DNA from: Ureibacillus terrenus
Lineage (GTDB): Bacteria; Bacillota; Bacilli; Bacillales_A; Planococcaceae
NCBI RefSeq assembly: GCF_006569205.1
Contig: NZ_VIGD01000004.1
Coordinates: 124,001-188,000 of the forward strand
DNA length: 64,000 nucleotides
Direction of reading: 5' to 3'
Part shown: positions 1-9,471 of the stretch, one piece after another
Position numbering within the stretch: position 1 is the first letter of the stretch
Layout of the letters: each line of letters opens with the position of its first letter
Notes under the pieces: generated by a model
The model's input: only the letters and a program-made list of their open reading frames with translations
Told to the model about the DNA's origin: nothing
Databases searched by the model: none
Program-made: the position numbers and the translations under genes

Positions 1-7
1 TTATCAT

Positions 8-1321
8 ATGACAGAACAAATAGTAAATGTAATCGGAGCTGGACTTGCAGGAAGCGAAGCGGCTTGGCAAATCGCCAGCCGCGGAGTCAGAGTGAAATTG
101 TATGAGATGCGTCCTGTGAAACAAACACCGGCCCATCATACGGATAAATTTGCTGAGCTGGTTTGTTCCAACTCTTTGCGTGCTAATACCCTTACCAATG
201 CCGTAGGGATATTGAAAGAAGAAATGCGAATAATGAATTCGCTTATCATGGAGGCTGCTGATCGTGCAAGCGTCCCTGCAGGGGGCGCATTGGCCGTTGA
301 CCGCCATGAATTTTCGGGATATATCACGGAACAACTGAAGAATCATCCATTCATTGAAGTGATCAATGAGGAAGTGACGGAAATTCCTGAAGGGATTACG
401 GTCATCGCGACAGGCCCTCTGACATCTGAATCTTTGGCCAAAAAGATTCAAGAATTGACAGGAGAAGAATACCTTTACTTTTATGATGCGGCAGCTCCAA
501 TCGTGGAAAAAGAAAGCATCAACATGGATAAGGTGTATGTAAAATCCCGCTATGACAAGGGAGAAGCCGCATATATCAACTGCCCGATGACGAAAGAAGA
601 ATTCGAACGGTTTTATGAAGCGCTGATCAATGCCGAAGTGGTTGAACTGAAAGAGTTTGAAAAGGAAATTTATTTTGAGGGCTGCATGCCCATTGAAGTA
701 ATGGCAAAGCGCGGACCGAAAACCCTATTGTTCGGCCCTTTAAAACCGGTGGGACTGGAAGACCCAAGAACCGGAGAGCGGCCATACGCCGTTGTTCAGC
801 TGCGGCAGGACGATGCAGCCGGAACGCTTTATAATATGGTAGGATTTCAAACCCATTTAAAATGGGGAGCCCAAAAAGAAGTTTTCCGCCTCATCCCCGG
901 TTTGGAAAATGTAGAAATCGTCCGATACGGGGTGATGCATCGGAACACGTTCATCAACTCGCCAAAATTGTTAAAGAAAACTTACCAGTTGAAATTCCGT
1001 CCGAATTTGTTTTTTGCGGGACAAATGACAGGCGTGGAAGGATATGTGGAGTCAGCGGGCAGCGGGCTTATAGCCGGAGTCAATGCGGCGCGGCTGGCGC
1101 AAGGAAAGGAACCGGTTGAATTTCCTGTGGAAACGGCTTTAGGAAGCATGGCCCGTTATATTACGGAGGCCGACCCAAACAACTTCCAGCCGATGAACGT
1201 TAACTTTGGATTATTCCCGGAACTTGGGGAACGCATCAAATCGAAGCAGGAACGGGCTTTGAAATACGCTGAACGCGCTATTGCAACAATTCGAAATTTT
1301 ATGAATAATCAAACGATATAA
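8..1321 (+). CDS. trmFO: tRNA (uracil-54-C5) methyltransferase, folate/FAD dependent
   Basis: This 437-residue protein makes ribothymidine at position 54 of tRNA, using methylenetetrahydrofolate as methyl donor and FADH2 as reductant. The N-terminus has the dinucleotide-binding motif [13 protein letters not shown] (residues 7-19), then the conserved stretch CSNSLRA near residue 53 that is diagnostic of the TrmFO/Gid family. Length is normal for the family. The ATG start lies only seven bases into the window, so its promoter and most of its ribosome binding site are not visible. In Bacillales this gene commonly precedes xerC-hslVU-codY, as here. I am confident of the assignment. Confidence 0.97.
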   Translation: MTEQIVNVIGAGLAGSEAAWQIASRGVRVKLYEMRPVKQTPAHHTDKFAELVCSNSLRANTLTNAVGILKEEMRIMNSLIMEAADRASVPAGGALAVDRHEFSGYITEQLKNHPFIEVINEEVTEIPEGITVIATGPLTSESLAKKIQELTGEEYLYFYDAAAPIVEKESINMDKVYVKSRYDKGEAAYINCPMTKEEFERFYEALINAEVVELKEFEKEIYFEGCMPIEVMAKRGPKTLLFGPLKPVGLEDPRTGERPYAVVQLRQDDAAGTLYNMVGFQTHLKWGAQKEVFRLIPGLENVEIVRYGVMHRNTFINSPKLLKKTYQLKFRPNLFFAGQMTGVEGYVESAGSGLIAGVNAARLAQGKEPVEFPVETALGSMARYITEADPNNFQPMNVNFGLFPELGERIKSKQERALKYAERAIATIRNFMNNQTI

Positions 1322-1328
1322 TTGATTT

Positions 1329-1366
1329 TAGCCTCTAAATGTTGCTATAATTTTAGAGGCTATTAT
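1329..1366 (+). terminator. Putative terminator after trmFO
   Basis: Eleven-base perfect inverted repeat, TAGCCTCTAAA at 1329-1339 with its complement at 1352-1362, and a 12-base loop. The run after the stem (TTATTATG) is a poor T-tract, so termination may be partial. Confidence 0.6.
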
Positions 1367-1450
1367 TATGCCTGAAAACAAAAAAATGATGATTTTTTAA
1401 CAAATTGTGAAGTTAAACTTATTTTTAACAATAATTTCTCATTTTTTACT

Positions 1451-1459
1451 TGATATAAT
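1451..1459 (+). promoter_or_regulatory. Candidate extended -10 promoter before xerC
   Basis: TGATATAAT gives a perfect TATAAT -10 with the upstream TG of extended -10 promoters. I see no good -35 at 16-18 bases upstream. It lies 110 bases before the xerC start and after the trmFO terminator, so it could drive xerC-hslVU-codY. Confidence 0.4.
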
Positions 1460-1569
1460 TTGAAGTTCGGTATACAGTCGTGAATGGATGTTTTCACTGC
1501 ATATACCAGACATGGAATGACGAGAGGTGTGCCTTAAATATTAAGGTGCTTCGGATAGAGGTGATCTGG

Positions 1570-2469
1570 TTGGACGTTCAACCAATGCAAGCGCTCGATG
1601 AATTTCTTCGGGTGATTCAAATAGAAAAAAATTTTTCCGTCCATACGGTAAAAGAATATGAACGGGATATTACCCAGTTCATCACCTTTTTGCATTCTGA
1701 AGGCGTCAATGATTTAAATGAAGCGGAATATTTGCATGCGCGGCTGTTTGTAACGAGACTGTATGAAGAAAAGCTGTCCCGCGCAACCATTTCAAGAAAA
1801 ATTTCTGCAATCCGCACCTTTTTCCGTTTTCTCAACCGGGATTATGGAATCGATGTGTCACCTTTTTTATCTTTGTACCATCCAAAAAAAGAAAAATTAT
1901 TGCCGGATTTTTTTTATGAAGATGAGCTGGAACAACTTTTTGCAGCGAATAAAGGAAATGATTTTAAATCTATCCGCAATATGGCCCTTTTGGAATTGTT
2001 ATATGCGACAGGGATCCGTGTCAGCGAATGCGTTTCCATTGAACTGGATGATATCGATTTTTATTATTCCATTTTGCGGGTAATGGGAAAAGGGAGAAAG
2101 GAAAGAATCGTCCCATTCGGGCAATACGCCCATGAGGCATTGTTGAGATATATCAATGAAGCCAGACCGTTCATCATGAAAGATAAAAAACATAACCGCT
2201 TATTCGTGAATATGCGTGGAGGCGAACTGACTGCCCGCGGTGTCCGTCATATATTAAATGAAATGATTAAAAATGCAAGTTTGCATACAAAGATTTATCC
2301 TCATATGCTTCGGCATACTTTTGCCACCCATTTGTTGAACAATGGGGCAGATTTAAGAACAGTTCAGGAATTGCTCGGACATGCGAACTTATCCTCCACA
2401 CAAATATATACACATGTTACAAAGGAACACCTTCGAAGTACTTATATGAAGGCGCATCCGAGAGCATAA
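1570..2469 (+). CDS. xerC: Tyrosine recombinase XerC (CodV)
   Basis: This site-specific recombinase acts with XerD at dif sites to resolve chromosome dimers. The 299-residue protein has an N-terminal SAM-like core-binding domain and a C-terminal catalytic domain. Visible catalytic motifs are the Arg in ATGIRVSE, HMLRHTFATHLL with the His-x-x-Arg pair, LLGHANLSST, and the nucleophile Tyr in QIYTHV. I chose the TTG at 1570 because AGAGGTGAT sits just upstream; the reading frame is open back to 1480 but without family similarity. An ATG at 1585 is the alternative. The gene is followed closely by hslV, as in the B. subtilis codV-clpQ-clpY-codY operon. Confidence 0.95.
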   Translation: MDVQPMQALDEFLRVIQIEKNFSVHTVKEYERDITQFITFLHSEGVNDLNEAEYLHARLFVTRLYEEKLSRATISRKISAIRTFFRFLNRDYGIDVSPFLSLYHPKKEKLLPDFFYEDELEQLFAANKGNDFKSIRNMALLELLYATGIRVSECVSIELDDIDFYYSILRVMGKGRKERIVPFGQYAHEALLRYINEARPFIMKDKKHNRLFVNMRGGELTARGVRHILNEMIKNASLHTKIYPHMLRHTFATHLLNNGADLRTVQELLGHANLSSTQIYTHVTKEHLRSTYMKAHPRA

Positions 2470-2487
2470 TGGTAAGGAGGGATTAAA

Positions 2488-3030
2488 ATGGAAATGCATG
2501 CTACGACAATATTTGCCATCCACCATAACGGCAGATGTGCGATGGCAGGAGACGGGCAAGTAACATTGGGGAATTCCGTCGTAATGAAACACACTGCAAG
2601 AAAAGTTAGAAGACTGTTTAACGGCAAGGTGCTGGCCGGATTTGCCGGTTCGGTCGCCGATGCCTTTACGCTGTTTGAAATGTTTGAGGCGAAATTGAAT
2701 GAATTTAGCGGCAATTTGCCACGGGCGGCGGTGGAAGTGGCGAAACAATGGCGTGGAGACAAGATTCTCCGCCAATTGGAAGCGATGCTGCTTGTCATGG
2801 ACAAAAATACATTGCTATTGATTTCAGGTACCGGTGAAGTGATCGAACCTGACGATGGAATTCTTGCAATCGGCTCCGGCGGAAACTATGCCCTTGCAGC
2901 AGGAAGAGCTTTAAAACAACATGCCGGTGACCATATGACCGCGGAACAAATTGCAAAAGCGGCTTTATCGATCGCGGCAGAGATTTGCGTATTTACAAAT
3001 CATCATATTATTGTGGAGGCGCTGGACTGA
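2488..3030 (+). CDS. hslV: HslV/ClpQ peptidase subunit of HslUV protease
   Basis: Proteolytic subunit of the ATP-dependent HslUV (ClpQY) protease, a dodecameric proteasome-like chamber in the cytoplasm. The 180-residue protein matches the family along its length: [22 protein letters not shown], the SGTGEV and [10 protein letters not shown] segments. The AAGGAGG box at 2474-2480 selects ATG 2488, so the protein begins [10 protein letters not shown]. The conserved Thr-Thr after His-Ala is where the HslV Thr nucleophile sits in most bacteria. The N-terminal Ser-Ser of B. subtilis ClpQ is missing (see findings). Its stop codon overlaps the hslU start. Confidence 0.97.
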   Translation: MEMHATTIFAIHHNGRCAMAGDGQVTLGNSVVMKHTARKVRRLFNGKVLAGFAGSVADAFTLFEMFEAKLNEFSGNLPRAAVEVAKQWRGDKILRQLEAMLLVMDKNTLLLISGTGEVIEPDDGILAIGSGGNYALAAGRALKQHAGDHMTAEQIAKAALSIAAEICVFTNHHIIVEALD

Positions 3031-4418
3031 TGACGACACTTACGCCAAGACAAATTGTGGAACAGTTAAATAGGTATATAGTGGGCCAGGATGCTGCAAA
3101 AAGGGCAGTAGCAATTGCATTAAGAAATAGATATAGAAGATCTCTCCTTAGCGATGAGCTGAAAAATGAAGTCATTCCGAAAAACATTTTAATGATTGGT
3201 CCAACTGGCGTTGGGAAAACGGAGATTGCACGCAGAATTGCAAAGTTGACGAACGCCCCTTTTGTGAAAGTGGAAGCGACGAAGTTTACGGAAGTCGGCT
3301 ATGTCGGCAGGGATGTGGAATCGATGGTCCGCGATCTCGTAGAGGCTTCCAGAAGGCTCGTGAAGGAAGAAATGATGGAAAAAGTGAAGGAGCAGGCAGA
3401 ACAGCAGGCGAACGAAGCATTGGTGAAATTGCTTGTACCTTCGAAAACAAAAACAAAAATGGCGCAAAATCCGTTTGAATTCCTTTTTGGCGGCCAAAAA
3501 CACGAACCTTCTTCAGATTCTCAGGAAGAAGCCGAAATCCGCCAAAAACGGGCAAAAGTAAAAGAAGATTTATTGGCCGGCAAGCTTGAAGACGAGTGGG
3601 TTACGGTTGAAGTGACAGAACAAAATACAGCCTTTTTGGATATGATGATTCCAGGAATGCCGGAACTTGGTTCAAGCGGAATGCAAGATATGCTGTCAAG
3701 CCTTGTTCCAAAGAAAACGAAAAAACGCCGAATGAAAGTGAAAGACGCCCGCCGCGTTTTAACGGTGGAAGAGGCGAATAAATTGATCGATTCCGAAGAA
3801 TTGGCGCAAGAGGCCATCCGTCGCGCCGAACAATCCGGCATCATTTTCATCGATGAAATCGACAAGATTGCCAGCAGAGGCCAACATTCTTCCGCGGACG
3901 TTTCCCGGGAGGGCGTTCAAAGGGATATTTTGCCGATTGTCGAAGGTTCTACCGTACCGACAAAATATGGTCCGGTCAAAACGGACTATATGCTCTTTAT
4001 TGCAGCCGGTGCATTCCATATGTCCAAACCGAGCGACCTTATTCCGGAATTGCAAGGACGCTTTCCAATCCGCGTTGAATTGGATAAATTGACGAAGGAT
4101 GATTTTGTCCGCATCTTAAAAGAGCCGGACCAATCGCTTATTTTGCAATATAAAGCTTTGCTTGAAACAGAAGGGGTCTTAATCGATTTTACGGATGATG
4201 CAATCGAGCGGATAGCGGAGATTGCAACGGAAGTAAATCAACAGACAGACAATATTGGAGCAAGAAGATTGCATACCATCATGGAACGTTTGCTTGAAGA
4301 ATTATCCTTCGAAGCTCCGGAAATTGCTCCAACCCATATTCAAATTACCCGTGCATATGTCGATCAAAAACTTGGAGAAATTTCTAAAAACAAAGATTTG
4401 TCCCAATTTATTCTATGA
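3030..4418 (+). CDS. hslU: HslU/ClpY ATPase subunit of HslUV protease
   Basis: AAA+ unfoldase that recognises, unfolds and feeds substrates to HslV. The 462-residue protein has the Walker A motif GPTGVGKTE near residue 58, a charged I-domain insertion in the middle, Walker [10 protein letters not shown], and the C-terminal AAA+ small domain with GARRLHT (sensor 2 Arg). ATG 3030 overlaps the hslV stop by one base (TGATG), implying translational coupling. The frame is open a little upstream inside hslV, but those codons repeat hslV sequence in another frame. Length is typical for Bacillales ClpY. Confidence 0.97.
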   Translation: MTTLTPRQIVEQLNRYIVGQDAAKRAVAIALRNRYRRSLLSDELKNEVIPKNILMIGPTGVGKTEIARRIAKLTNAPFVKVEATKFTEVGYVGRDVESMVRDLVEASRRLVKEEMMEKVKEQAEQQANEALVKLLVPSKTKTKMAQNPFEFLFGGQKHEPSSDSQEEAEIRQKRAKVKEDLLAGKLEDEWVTVEVTEQNTAFLDMMIPGMPELGSSGMQDMLSSLVPKKTKKRRMKVKDARRVLTVEEANKLIDSEELAQEAIRRAEQSGIIFIDEIDKIASRGQHSSADVSREGVQRDILPIVEGSTVPTKYGPVKTDYMLFIAAGAFHMSKPSDLIPELQGRFPIRVELDKLTKDDFVRILKEPDQSLILQYKALLETEGVLIDFTDDAIERIAEIATEVNQQTDNIGARRLHTIMERLLEELSFEAPEIAPTHIQITRAYVDQKLGEISKNKDLSQFIL

Positions 4419-4484
4419 CTTTGAAATAAAAAGAGCATTTTCTAGAATACGAAAAGAATTAAAAAACCCTGGGAGGATATTGTT

Positions 4485-5264
4485 ATGGATTTATTAACAA
4501 AAACTCGAAAAATCAATGCATTATTGCAAAAATCAGCCGGAAAACCGGTAAATTTCAAAGAGATGGCGGATACATTAGGAGAAATCATCGACAGCAACGT
4601 ATTCATCGTTAGCCGTAAAGGAAAGCTTTTGGGCATTTCCATACATCAAAAAATCGAAAATGAACGCATGAAAAAAATGTTGGAAGAACGCAGATTCCCT
4701 GAAGATTACACAAAAAGTCTTCTTGAAATTACCGAAACATCTCCAAATATTGACATCAACAGTGAATATACAATTTTCCCAGTGGAAAACCGAGATATCT
4801 TTAAAAACGGCTTGACGACAATCGTGCCGATTATCGGAGGCGGCGAGCGCTTGGGAACATTGATTTTGGGCCGTTTGCATGAAAAATTCGGCGATGATGA
4901 TTTGATCTTGGCGGAATATGGTGCGACAGTTGTCGGAATGGAAATCTTGCGCGAAAAAGCGGAAGAGATTGAAGAAGAAGCCCGCAGCAAAGCGGTGGTG
5001 CAAATGGCCATCAATTCATTGTCATATAGTGAATTGGAAGCGATTGAGCACATTTTTGAAGAGCTTGACGGAAATGAAGGGTTGCTTGTTGCTTCTAAAA
5101 TCGCCGATCGTGTCGGCATTACTCGTTCCGTGATCGTAAACGCCCTTCGAAAACTTGAATCCGCCGGCGTGATTGAATCGAGATCCCTCGGCATGAAAGG
5201 GACATATATCAAAGTATTGAATGACAAATTCCTGTCTGCATTGGCTGAAATTAAGATGAAGTAA
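4485..5264 (+). CDS. codY: GTP/branched-chain amino acid responsive global repressor CodY
   Basis: CodY binds DNA when GTP and isoleucine/valine/leucine are abundant and represses stationary-phase genes, including motility genes in B. subtilis. The 259-residue length is standard. The N-terminal GAF ligand domain occupies about residues 1-155 ([11 protein letters not shown] start). The C-terminal winged helix lies at about 200-245, with the recognition segment [21 protein letters not shown] cut here to its key residues Ser/Arg/Asn. CTGGGAGGATATTGTT precedes the ATG. It is followed by a strong terminator, so it ends the xerC-hslVU-codY unit. Confidence 0.97.
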   Translation: MDLLTKTRKINALLQKSAGKPVNFKEMADTLGEIIDSNVFIVSRKGKLLGISIHQKIENERMKKMLEERRFPEDYTKSLLEITETSPNIDINSEYTIFPVENRDIFKNGLTTIVPIIGGGERLGTLILGRLHEKFGDDDLILAEYGATVVGMEILREKAEEIEEEARSKAVVQMAINSLSYSELEAIEHIFEELDGNEGLLVASKIADRVGITRSVIVNALRKLESAGVIESRSLGMKGTYIKVLNDKFLSALAEIKMK

Positions 5265-5294
5265 TATTCTCTTCTTTGGTTAAAACAGATTCAG

Positions 5295-5328
5295 AAGGTT
5301 TCATCTTTTGATGAAACCTTTTTTAAAA
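5295..5328 (+). terminator. Intrinsic terminator after codY
   Basis: Perfect 10-base stem AAGGTTTCAT (5295-5304) with its complement at 5311-5320, a six-base loop, and a T-run to about 5324. It separates codY from the fla/che operon. Confidence 0.9.
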
Positions 5329-5612
5329 TAATTTATCGATATGAAAAATTAGTGAATTTTTTCTAGAACTTTTTTATCACTATTGGTATGGGAAAATTTA
5401 TCATTTACGAAGCATTAGGCCAATTTTTATTTTGAAATAAAACTTTGGTTGTTGAAATTGTGTCTTTTTTTTTAAAACAAGGGACAAAAAAATTGATTCG
5501 GATAGCCTATGAAAAAGTACCAAAAGACGATAGACACTTGGAATTATCTTCTTTACAATTGATACTAGTATTGAGTAAGTATTTTTATACGATTCAAAAA
5601 GGAGGGAATGGG
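5329..5612 (+). promoter_or_regulatory. fla/che promoter region, candidate sigma-A promoter at 5538-5566
   Basis: This 284-base gap is the only sizeable non-coding stretch before the 28-kb flagellar operon. A candidate housekeeping promoter is TTGGAA at 5538-5543, a 17-base spacer and GATACT at 5561-5566. A 10-base palindrome ATACTAGTAT (5562-5571) overlaps the -10. I could not find a clear sigma-D promoter (TAAA-N15-GCCGATAA) or a good CodY box. The frame of flgB is open upstream to 5445, but those codons do not look like protein. Confidence 0.4.
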
Positions 5613-6005
5613 TTGGAATTATTCGATGCATCAATTAGTAATTTGGAACATGGTTTAAAATATGCATCTCTGAAAAACAAGACTATCGCACAAAATATCG
5701 CGAATGTCGATACGCCTAATTACAAGGCAAAAGATGTAAGTTTTAAAAAACTTTTGTCTGAAGAAAATCAAAAACAGATTAGGGCGTATAAAACAGATTT
5801 TCGACATTTTGATTTTGTGATTAAACCATCTACTCACGTTGTATATAGTTATGAAAACTACCAATATCGCCATAACGGCAACGGAGTAGATATGGACCAG
5901 GAAATGGCGGATCTTGCCAAAAACACGATTTACTATAATGCGCTGATTGATCGCATTAACGGTAAATTCAGCTCGTTGAATACGGTCATCAAAGGAGGGA
6001 AATAG
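5613..6005 (+). CDS. flgB: Flagellar basal-body proximal rod protein FlgB
   Basis: Rod subunit exported by the flagellar type III system. It begins the fla/che operon. The protein (130 residues) starts at TTG 5613, eight bases after AAAGGAGGG; the family usually begins with a short peptide like MELFDASISNLEHGL. The rod signature IAQNIANVDTPNYKAKDV (residues about 29-46) is clear, and the C-terminal NGNGVDMDQEMADLAKN helix follows. A longer open frame upstream is not family-like. It is followed by flgC two bases after the stop. Confidence 0.95.
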   Translation: MELFDASISNLEHGLKYASLKNKTIAQNIANVDTPNYKAKDVSFKKLLSEENQKQIRAYKTDFRHFDFVIKPSTHVVYSYENYQYRHNGNGVDMDQEMADLAKNTIYYNALIDRINGKFSSLNTVIKGGK

Positions 6006-6007
6006 GA

Positions 6008-6463
6008 ATGTCGGTCTTTTCTAGCATGAATACAACAACATCCGCTCTAACAGCGCAACGATTGCGAATGGATGTCATTTCCTCAAACATCGCAAATATC
6101 GATACAACCCGCGCCAGACAAGTGAATGGAGAGTGGGAGCCATACAGAAGAAAAACGGTGGCCCTCGCAAGCAGCGAAGGAACATTTTCATCCTTTTTGA
6201 ATAAGGCGATGGGGAAAAGCGACAGCCCAGGTAATGGCGTAAAGGTCACGAAAATCAACGAGGATTATGACACCCCATTTAAGCTTGTCTATAATCCAAG
6301 TCACCCGGATGCAAACGAGGACGGATATGTCCGAATGCCGAATGTTGATTTGTTGAAGGAAATGGTGGATTTAATCTCCGCCACACGTTCTTATGAAGCG
6401 AATGTAACCGTATTAAACGCCAATAAATCGATGTTGACGAAGGCGTTGGAAATAGGGAAATAG
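6008..6463 (+). CDS. flgC: Flagellar basal-body rod protein FlgC
   Basis: Proximal rod subunit. At 151 residues it matches the family. The N-terminal motif SSNIANIDTTRA and the C-terminal SATRSYEANVTVLNANKSM helix are the paired rod-protein signatures that form the coiled-coil core. AGGAGGGAAATAGG overlaps the flgB stop and serves as ribosome binding site, so FlgB and FlgC are likely translated together, which fits their joint use in the rod. Confidence 0.96.
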   Translation: MSVFSSMNTTTSALTAQRLRMDVISSNIANIDTTRARQVNGEWEPYRRKTVALASSEGTFSSFLNKAMGKSDSPGNGVKVTKINEDYDTPFKLVYNPSHPDANEDGYVRMPNVDLLKEMVDLISATRSYEANVTVLNANKSMLTKALEIGK

Positions 6464-6483
6464 GAAATGGAGGATGAAGTGAC

Positions 6484-6789
6484 TTGGAAATCAACTCAAC
6501 AGCTTTTTCCATTCAACAACTGAATAAGGGAATAGAAGGATCTAATCAACGTACACCTTTTGAAGCGCAAAAAAGTTTTGCGAATACATTAAAAGATGCG
6601 CTCGACAAAGTGAACAACTACCAAGTTCAATCAGATGCACTGACAAATAAGCTGGTACAAGGTGAAGATGTGGAATTGCATGAAGTGATGATTGCGGCAC
6701 AAAAGGCCAGCATCACCTTGAATGCGACAGTGGAAATTCGCAATAAAGCAATTGAAGCATACCAGGAAATCATGCGAATGACTGTTTAA
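6484..6789 (+). CDS. fliE: Flagellar hook-basal body adaptor FliE
   Basis: Small exported protein linking the MS ring to the rod. The 101-residue product has the conserved SFANTLKDALDKVN centre and the C-terminal ASITLNATVEIRNKAIEAYQEIMRM pattern (split here: LNATVEIRNK, AYQEIM) shared by the FliE family. It starts at TTG 6484, preceded by GGAGGATGAAG. It lies between flgC and fliF exactly as in B. subtilis. Confidence 0.95.
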   Translation: MEINSTAFSIQQLNKGIEGSNQRTPFEAQKSFANTLKDALDKVNNYQVQSDALTNKLVQGEDVELHEVMIAAQKASITLNATVEIRNKAIEAYQEIMRMTV

Positions 6790-6849
6790 TCTACGGTTAC
6801 CAACGGAATATAAAATGTTAGTGTATTCATTAGTACCGGAGGATTTATA

Positions 6850-8439
6850 ATGAATGATCGACTTAAGAAAATAAAAACCGACACCATTCACTTTTGGAAA
6901 AGTCGGACAAAAAAGCAAAAGGGTGCATTGATTGGAACATTGGCCGGGGTTGTGGTGATTGCGTCTCTCATTACATACATAACGACACGAACGGAAATGG
7001 TACCGCTTTTCACCGAATTATCTGCGAAAGAAGCCGGTGAAATTGCGGAAATATTAAGTTCACAAGGAATTACATATGAAATCGCTCCCGGCGGAACAAA
7101 TATATTGGTGCCGGAAGATCAAGTGGATAACATAAAAGTATCTTTGGCTGCGCAAGGATACCCTGAATCCGGAGAAATCAGCACAACGTTTTTTACTGAA
7201 AACGCGGGCTTTGGCATGACGGACAATGAATTTAATGTCATCAAGCACGAAGCTCTTGAAACCGAATTGGAAAACCTCATCAAGAAAATCGATGGCATCA
7301 AAGATGCAAAAGTCATGATTTCTATGCCGGAAAAAGGGGTTTTTATTCATTCGGATACGGAGAACGAAGAAGCTTCCGCAGCTGTCATTATACATACTGA
7401 ACCCGGTTATAAATTTTCTGAAGAACAAATTCGGACGCTATACAACCTCGTATCAAAAAGTGTTCCAAATTTAAGCCCGGAAAATATTACAATTTCCAAT
7501 CAATATTCTGAATACTACGATTTGGAACCTGATTCTTCCAACGGTTCCATTGACTCGGTTGAAGGTCAAATGAATGTAAAGAAGACAATTGAAAAAGATT
7601 TGGAACGGCAAGTACATAAAATGCTCGGAACATTAATGGGACAAGACAAGGTTGTTGTATCAGTAACAACCGATATCGACTTTAAGAAAGAAAATCGGGA
7701 AGAGAAATTGGTTGAACCGGTAGATAAAGAAAATATGGAAGGCATTGAGATCAGTGCCCAGCGCATCACGGAAACCTATTCAGGCATGGATGGGGCTGCC
7801 GGTCCGACGGAAATGGGCGACCCGACTGATAATGCAACCGGATATCAAGAAGTGACAAACGGAGATGGGGATTACGAACGAATTGAAGAAACGGTGAATA
7901 ACGAAGTAAACCGGATTAATAGAACAATTCAAGAAAGCCCATATAAAATCCGTGATATCGGCATACAAGTCATGGTTGAACCGCCTGTTCCAGAAGATCC
8001 AACATCTCTCTCCGATACGGTCGTTGACGACATAGAAAAAATTTTGGCAACGGTTGTCCGCACTTCCATTGATAAAGAAGCTGCCGGGGAGTTGACAGAT
8101 GAAGATATTGAAAATAAAATTGTTGTCTCTGTTCAACCATTCTATGGAAATGATGTAAAAAATTCTGAAGAATTTCCGACAATTCCTTGGTGGATTTGGG
8201 TTGTTGGAGGAATATTGGTTGCTGCGATTATCTTGCTTGTTGTGTATATCATCCGCTCCAGAAAACATCATGAAGAAGAATATGAAATCATCGAAGAACA
8301 AGAGAAAATACACGTGGATGATATTAATCAAGAAAAAGAAACAGAGTCTACGATTCGTCGCAAGCAGCTGGAAAAAATGGCAAAAGAAAGACCGGAAGAG
8401 TTCGCAAAATTGTTGCGCAGCTGGATTGCTGAAGATTAA
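6850..8439 (+). CDS. fliF: Flagellar MS-ring protein FliF
   Basis: Forms the membrane-supramembrane ring on which the motor and export gate assemble. The 529-residue protein has an N-terminal membrane segment at about residues 25-46 (ALIGTLAGVVVIASLITYI), YscJ/FliF ring-building domains with LVPEDQVDNIKVSLAAQGYP, and a second membrane segment near 443-467 followed by a charged cytoplasmic tail. The extreme C-terminus (PEEFAKLLRSWIAED) is the FliG-binding region. AGGAGG precedes the ATG, and the tail ends 18 bases before fliG. Confidence 0.97.
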   Translation: MNDRLKKIKTDTIHFWKSRTKKQKGALIGTLAGVVVIASLITYITTRTEMVPLFTELSAKEAGEIAEILSSQGITYEIAPGGTNILVPEDQVDNIKVSLAAQGYPESGEISTTFFTENAGFGMTDNEFNVIKHEALETELENLIKKIDGIKDAKVMISMPEKGVFIHSDTENEEASAAVIIHTEPGYKFSEEQIRTLYNLVSKSVPNLSPENITISNQYSEYYDLEPDSSNGSIDSVEGQMNVKKTIEKDLERQVHKMLGTLMGQDKVVVSVTTDIDFKKENREEKLVEPVDKENMEGIEISAQRITETYSGMDGAAGPTEMGDPTDNATGYQEVTNGDGDYERIEETVNNEVNRINRTIQESPYKIRDIGIQVMVEPPVPEDPTSLSDTVVDDIEKILATVVRTSIDKEAAGELTDEDIENKIVVSVQPFYGNDVKNSEEFPTIPWWIWVVGGILVAAIILLVVYIIRSRKHHEEEYEIIEEQEKIHVDDINQEKETESTIRRKQLEKMAKERPEEFAKLLRSWIAED

Positions 8440-8457
8440 CGGATAGGAGGTTCGACT

Positions 8458-9471
8458 GTGTCCAGAAAGGAAAGAGGGTTGACAGGGAAACAAAAAGCTG
8501 CGCTGCTGCTCATATCATTGGGGCCGGAAGTATCTGCCAATGTATATAAACATTTAACAGAAGAAGAAATCGAACGGCTTACATTGGAAATTTCGGCAGT
8601 CAAAAAAGTTGAACCTGAAGTGAAAGAACAGATTATTGAAGAATTCCATAACATAGCCCTTGCACAAGATTACATATCCCAAGGCGGTATCGGATATGCA
8701 AAAACGATCCTTGAAAAAGCGTTGGGTCCCGAGCAGGCTCAGAACATTATTAACCGTCTGACATCATCATTGCAGGTGAGACCTTTTGACTTTGCCAGAA
8801 AAGCAGATCCGTCGCAGATTTTAAATTTTATACAAAATGAGCATCCTCAGACCATTGCGCTGATTCTGTCGTATCTGGAACCGCAGCAGGCAGGTGTCAT
8901 CTTATCCTCATTGCCGCAGGAAATGCAAGCGGATATTGCAAGACGGATTGCCACGATGGAATCGACATCCCCGGAAGTCATCAGTGAAATCGAAGCGGTT
9001 TTGGAACGGAAGTTATCCTCGACTTTTACACAGGATTACACGGAGACCGGCGGCATCGATACAGTGGTGGAAGTGTTGAATGGCGTGGATCGCCAAACGG
9101 AAAAAACGATTCTCGATGCATTGGAAATTCAAGATCCCGAACTTGCGGAAGAAATCAAAAAACGCATGTTTGTATTCGAAGATATCGTGACGCTTGATAA
9201 TCGTTCGATTCAACGGGTCATCCGGGATTGCGATAATGAAGATTTGCTTTTGGCCATGAAAGTTTGCAGCGATGAAGTGAAAGAAATTCTATTCCGCAAT
9301 ATGTCCCAAAGAATGGCGGAAACCTTTAAAGAAGAATTGGAAATTATGGGGCCCGTTCGCCTGCGTGATGTGGAAGAAGCGCAAACGAGAATTGTATCCA
9401 TCATTCGCCGATTAGAAGAAGCAGGAGAGATTATTATTGCCCGTGGAGGAGGAGATGACGTCATTGTCTAA
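8458..9471 (+). CDS. fliG: Flagellar motor switch protein FliG
   Basis: C-ring protein that couples the stator to rotation and, with FliM and FliY, switches direction. The 337-residue protein has the N-terminal FliF-binding domain (KAALLLISLGPEV), the middle domain with EHPQTIALILSYL, and the C-terminal torque domain with the charged residues in DNRSIQRVIRD and MSQRMAETFKEE. The start is GTG 8458 after AGGAGGTTCGACT. The 3-prime end overlaps fliH. Confidence 0.97.
   Translation: MSRKERGLTGKQKAALLLISLGPEVSANVYKHLTEEEIERLTLEISAVKKVEPEVKEQIIEEFHNIALAQDYISQGGIGYAKTILEKALGPEQAQNIINRLTSSLQVRPFDFARKADPSQILNFIQNEHPQTIALILSYLEPQQAGVILSSLPQEMQADIARRIATMESTSPEVISEIEAVLERKLSSTFTQDYTETGGIDTVVEVLNGVDRQTEKTILDALEIQDPELAEEIKKRMFVFEDIVTLDNRSIQRVIRDCDNEDLLLAMKVCSDEVKEILFRNMSQRMAETFKEELEIMGPVRLRDVEEAQTRIVSIIRRLEEAGEIIIARGGGDDVIV

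Noticed and set aside
4433-4450. CodY-box-like ATTTTCTAGAATA before codY
   Set aside because: Too many mismatches to AATTTTCWGAAAATT; autoregulation is plausible but the site is not convincing.
5445-5612. Upstream extension of the flgB frame
   Set aside because: The extension has no FlgB similarity, and AAAGGAGGG just before TTG 5613 fits the expected start.
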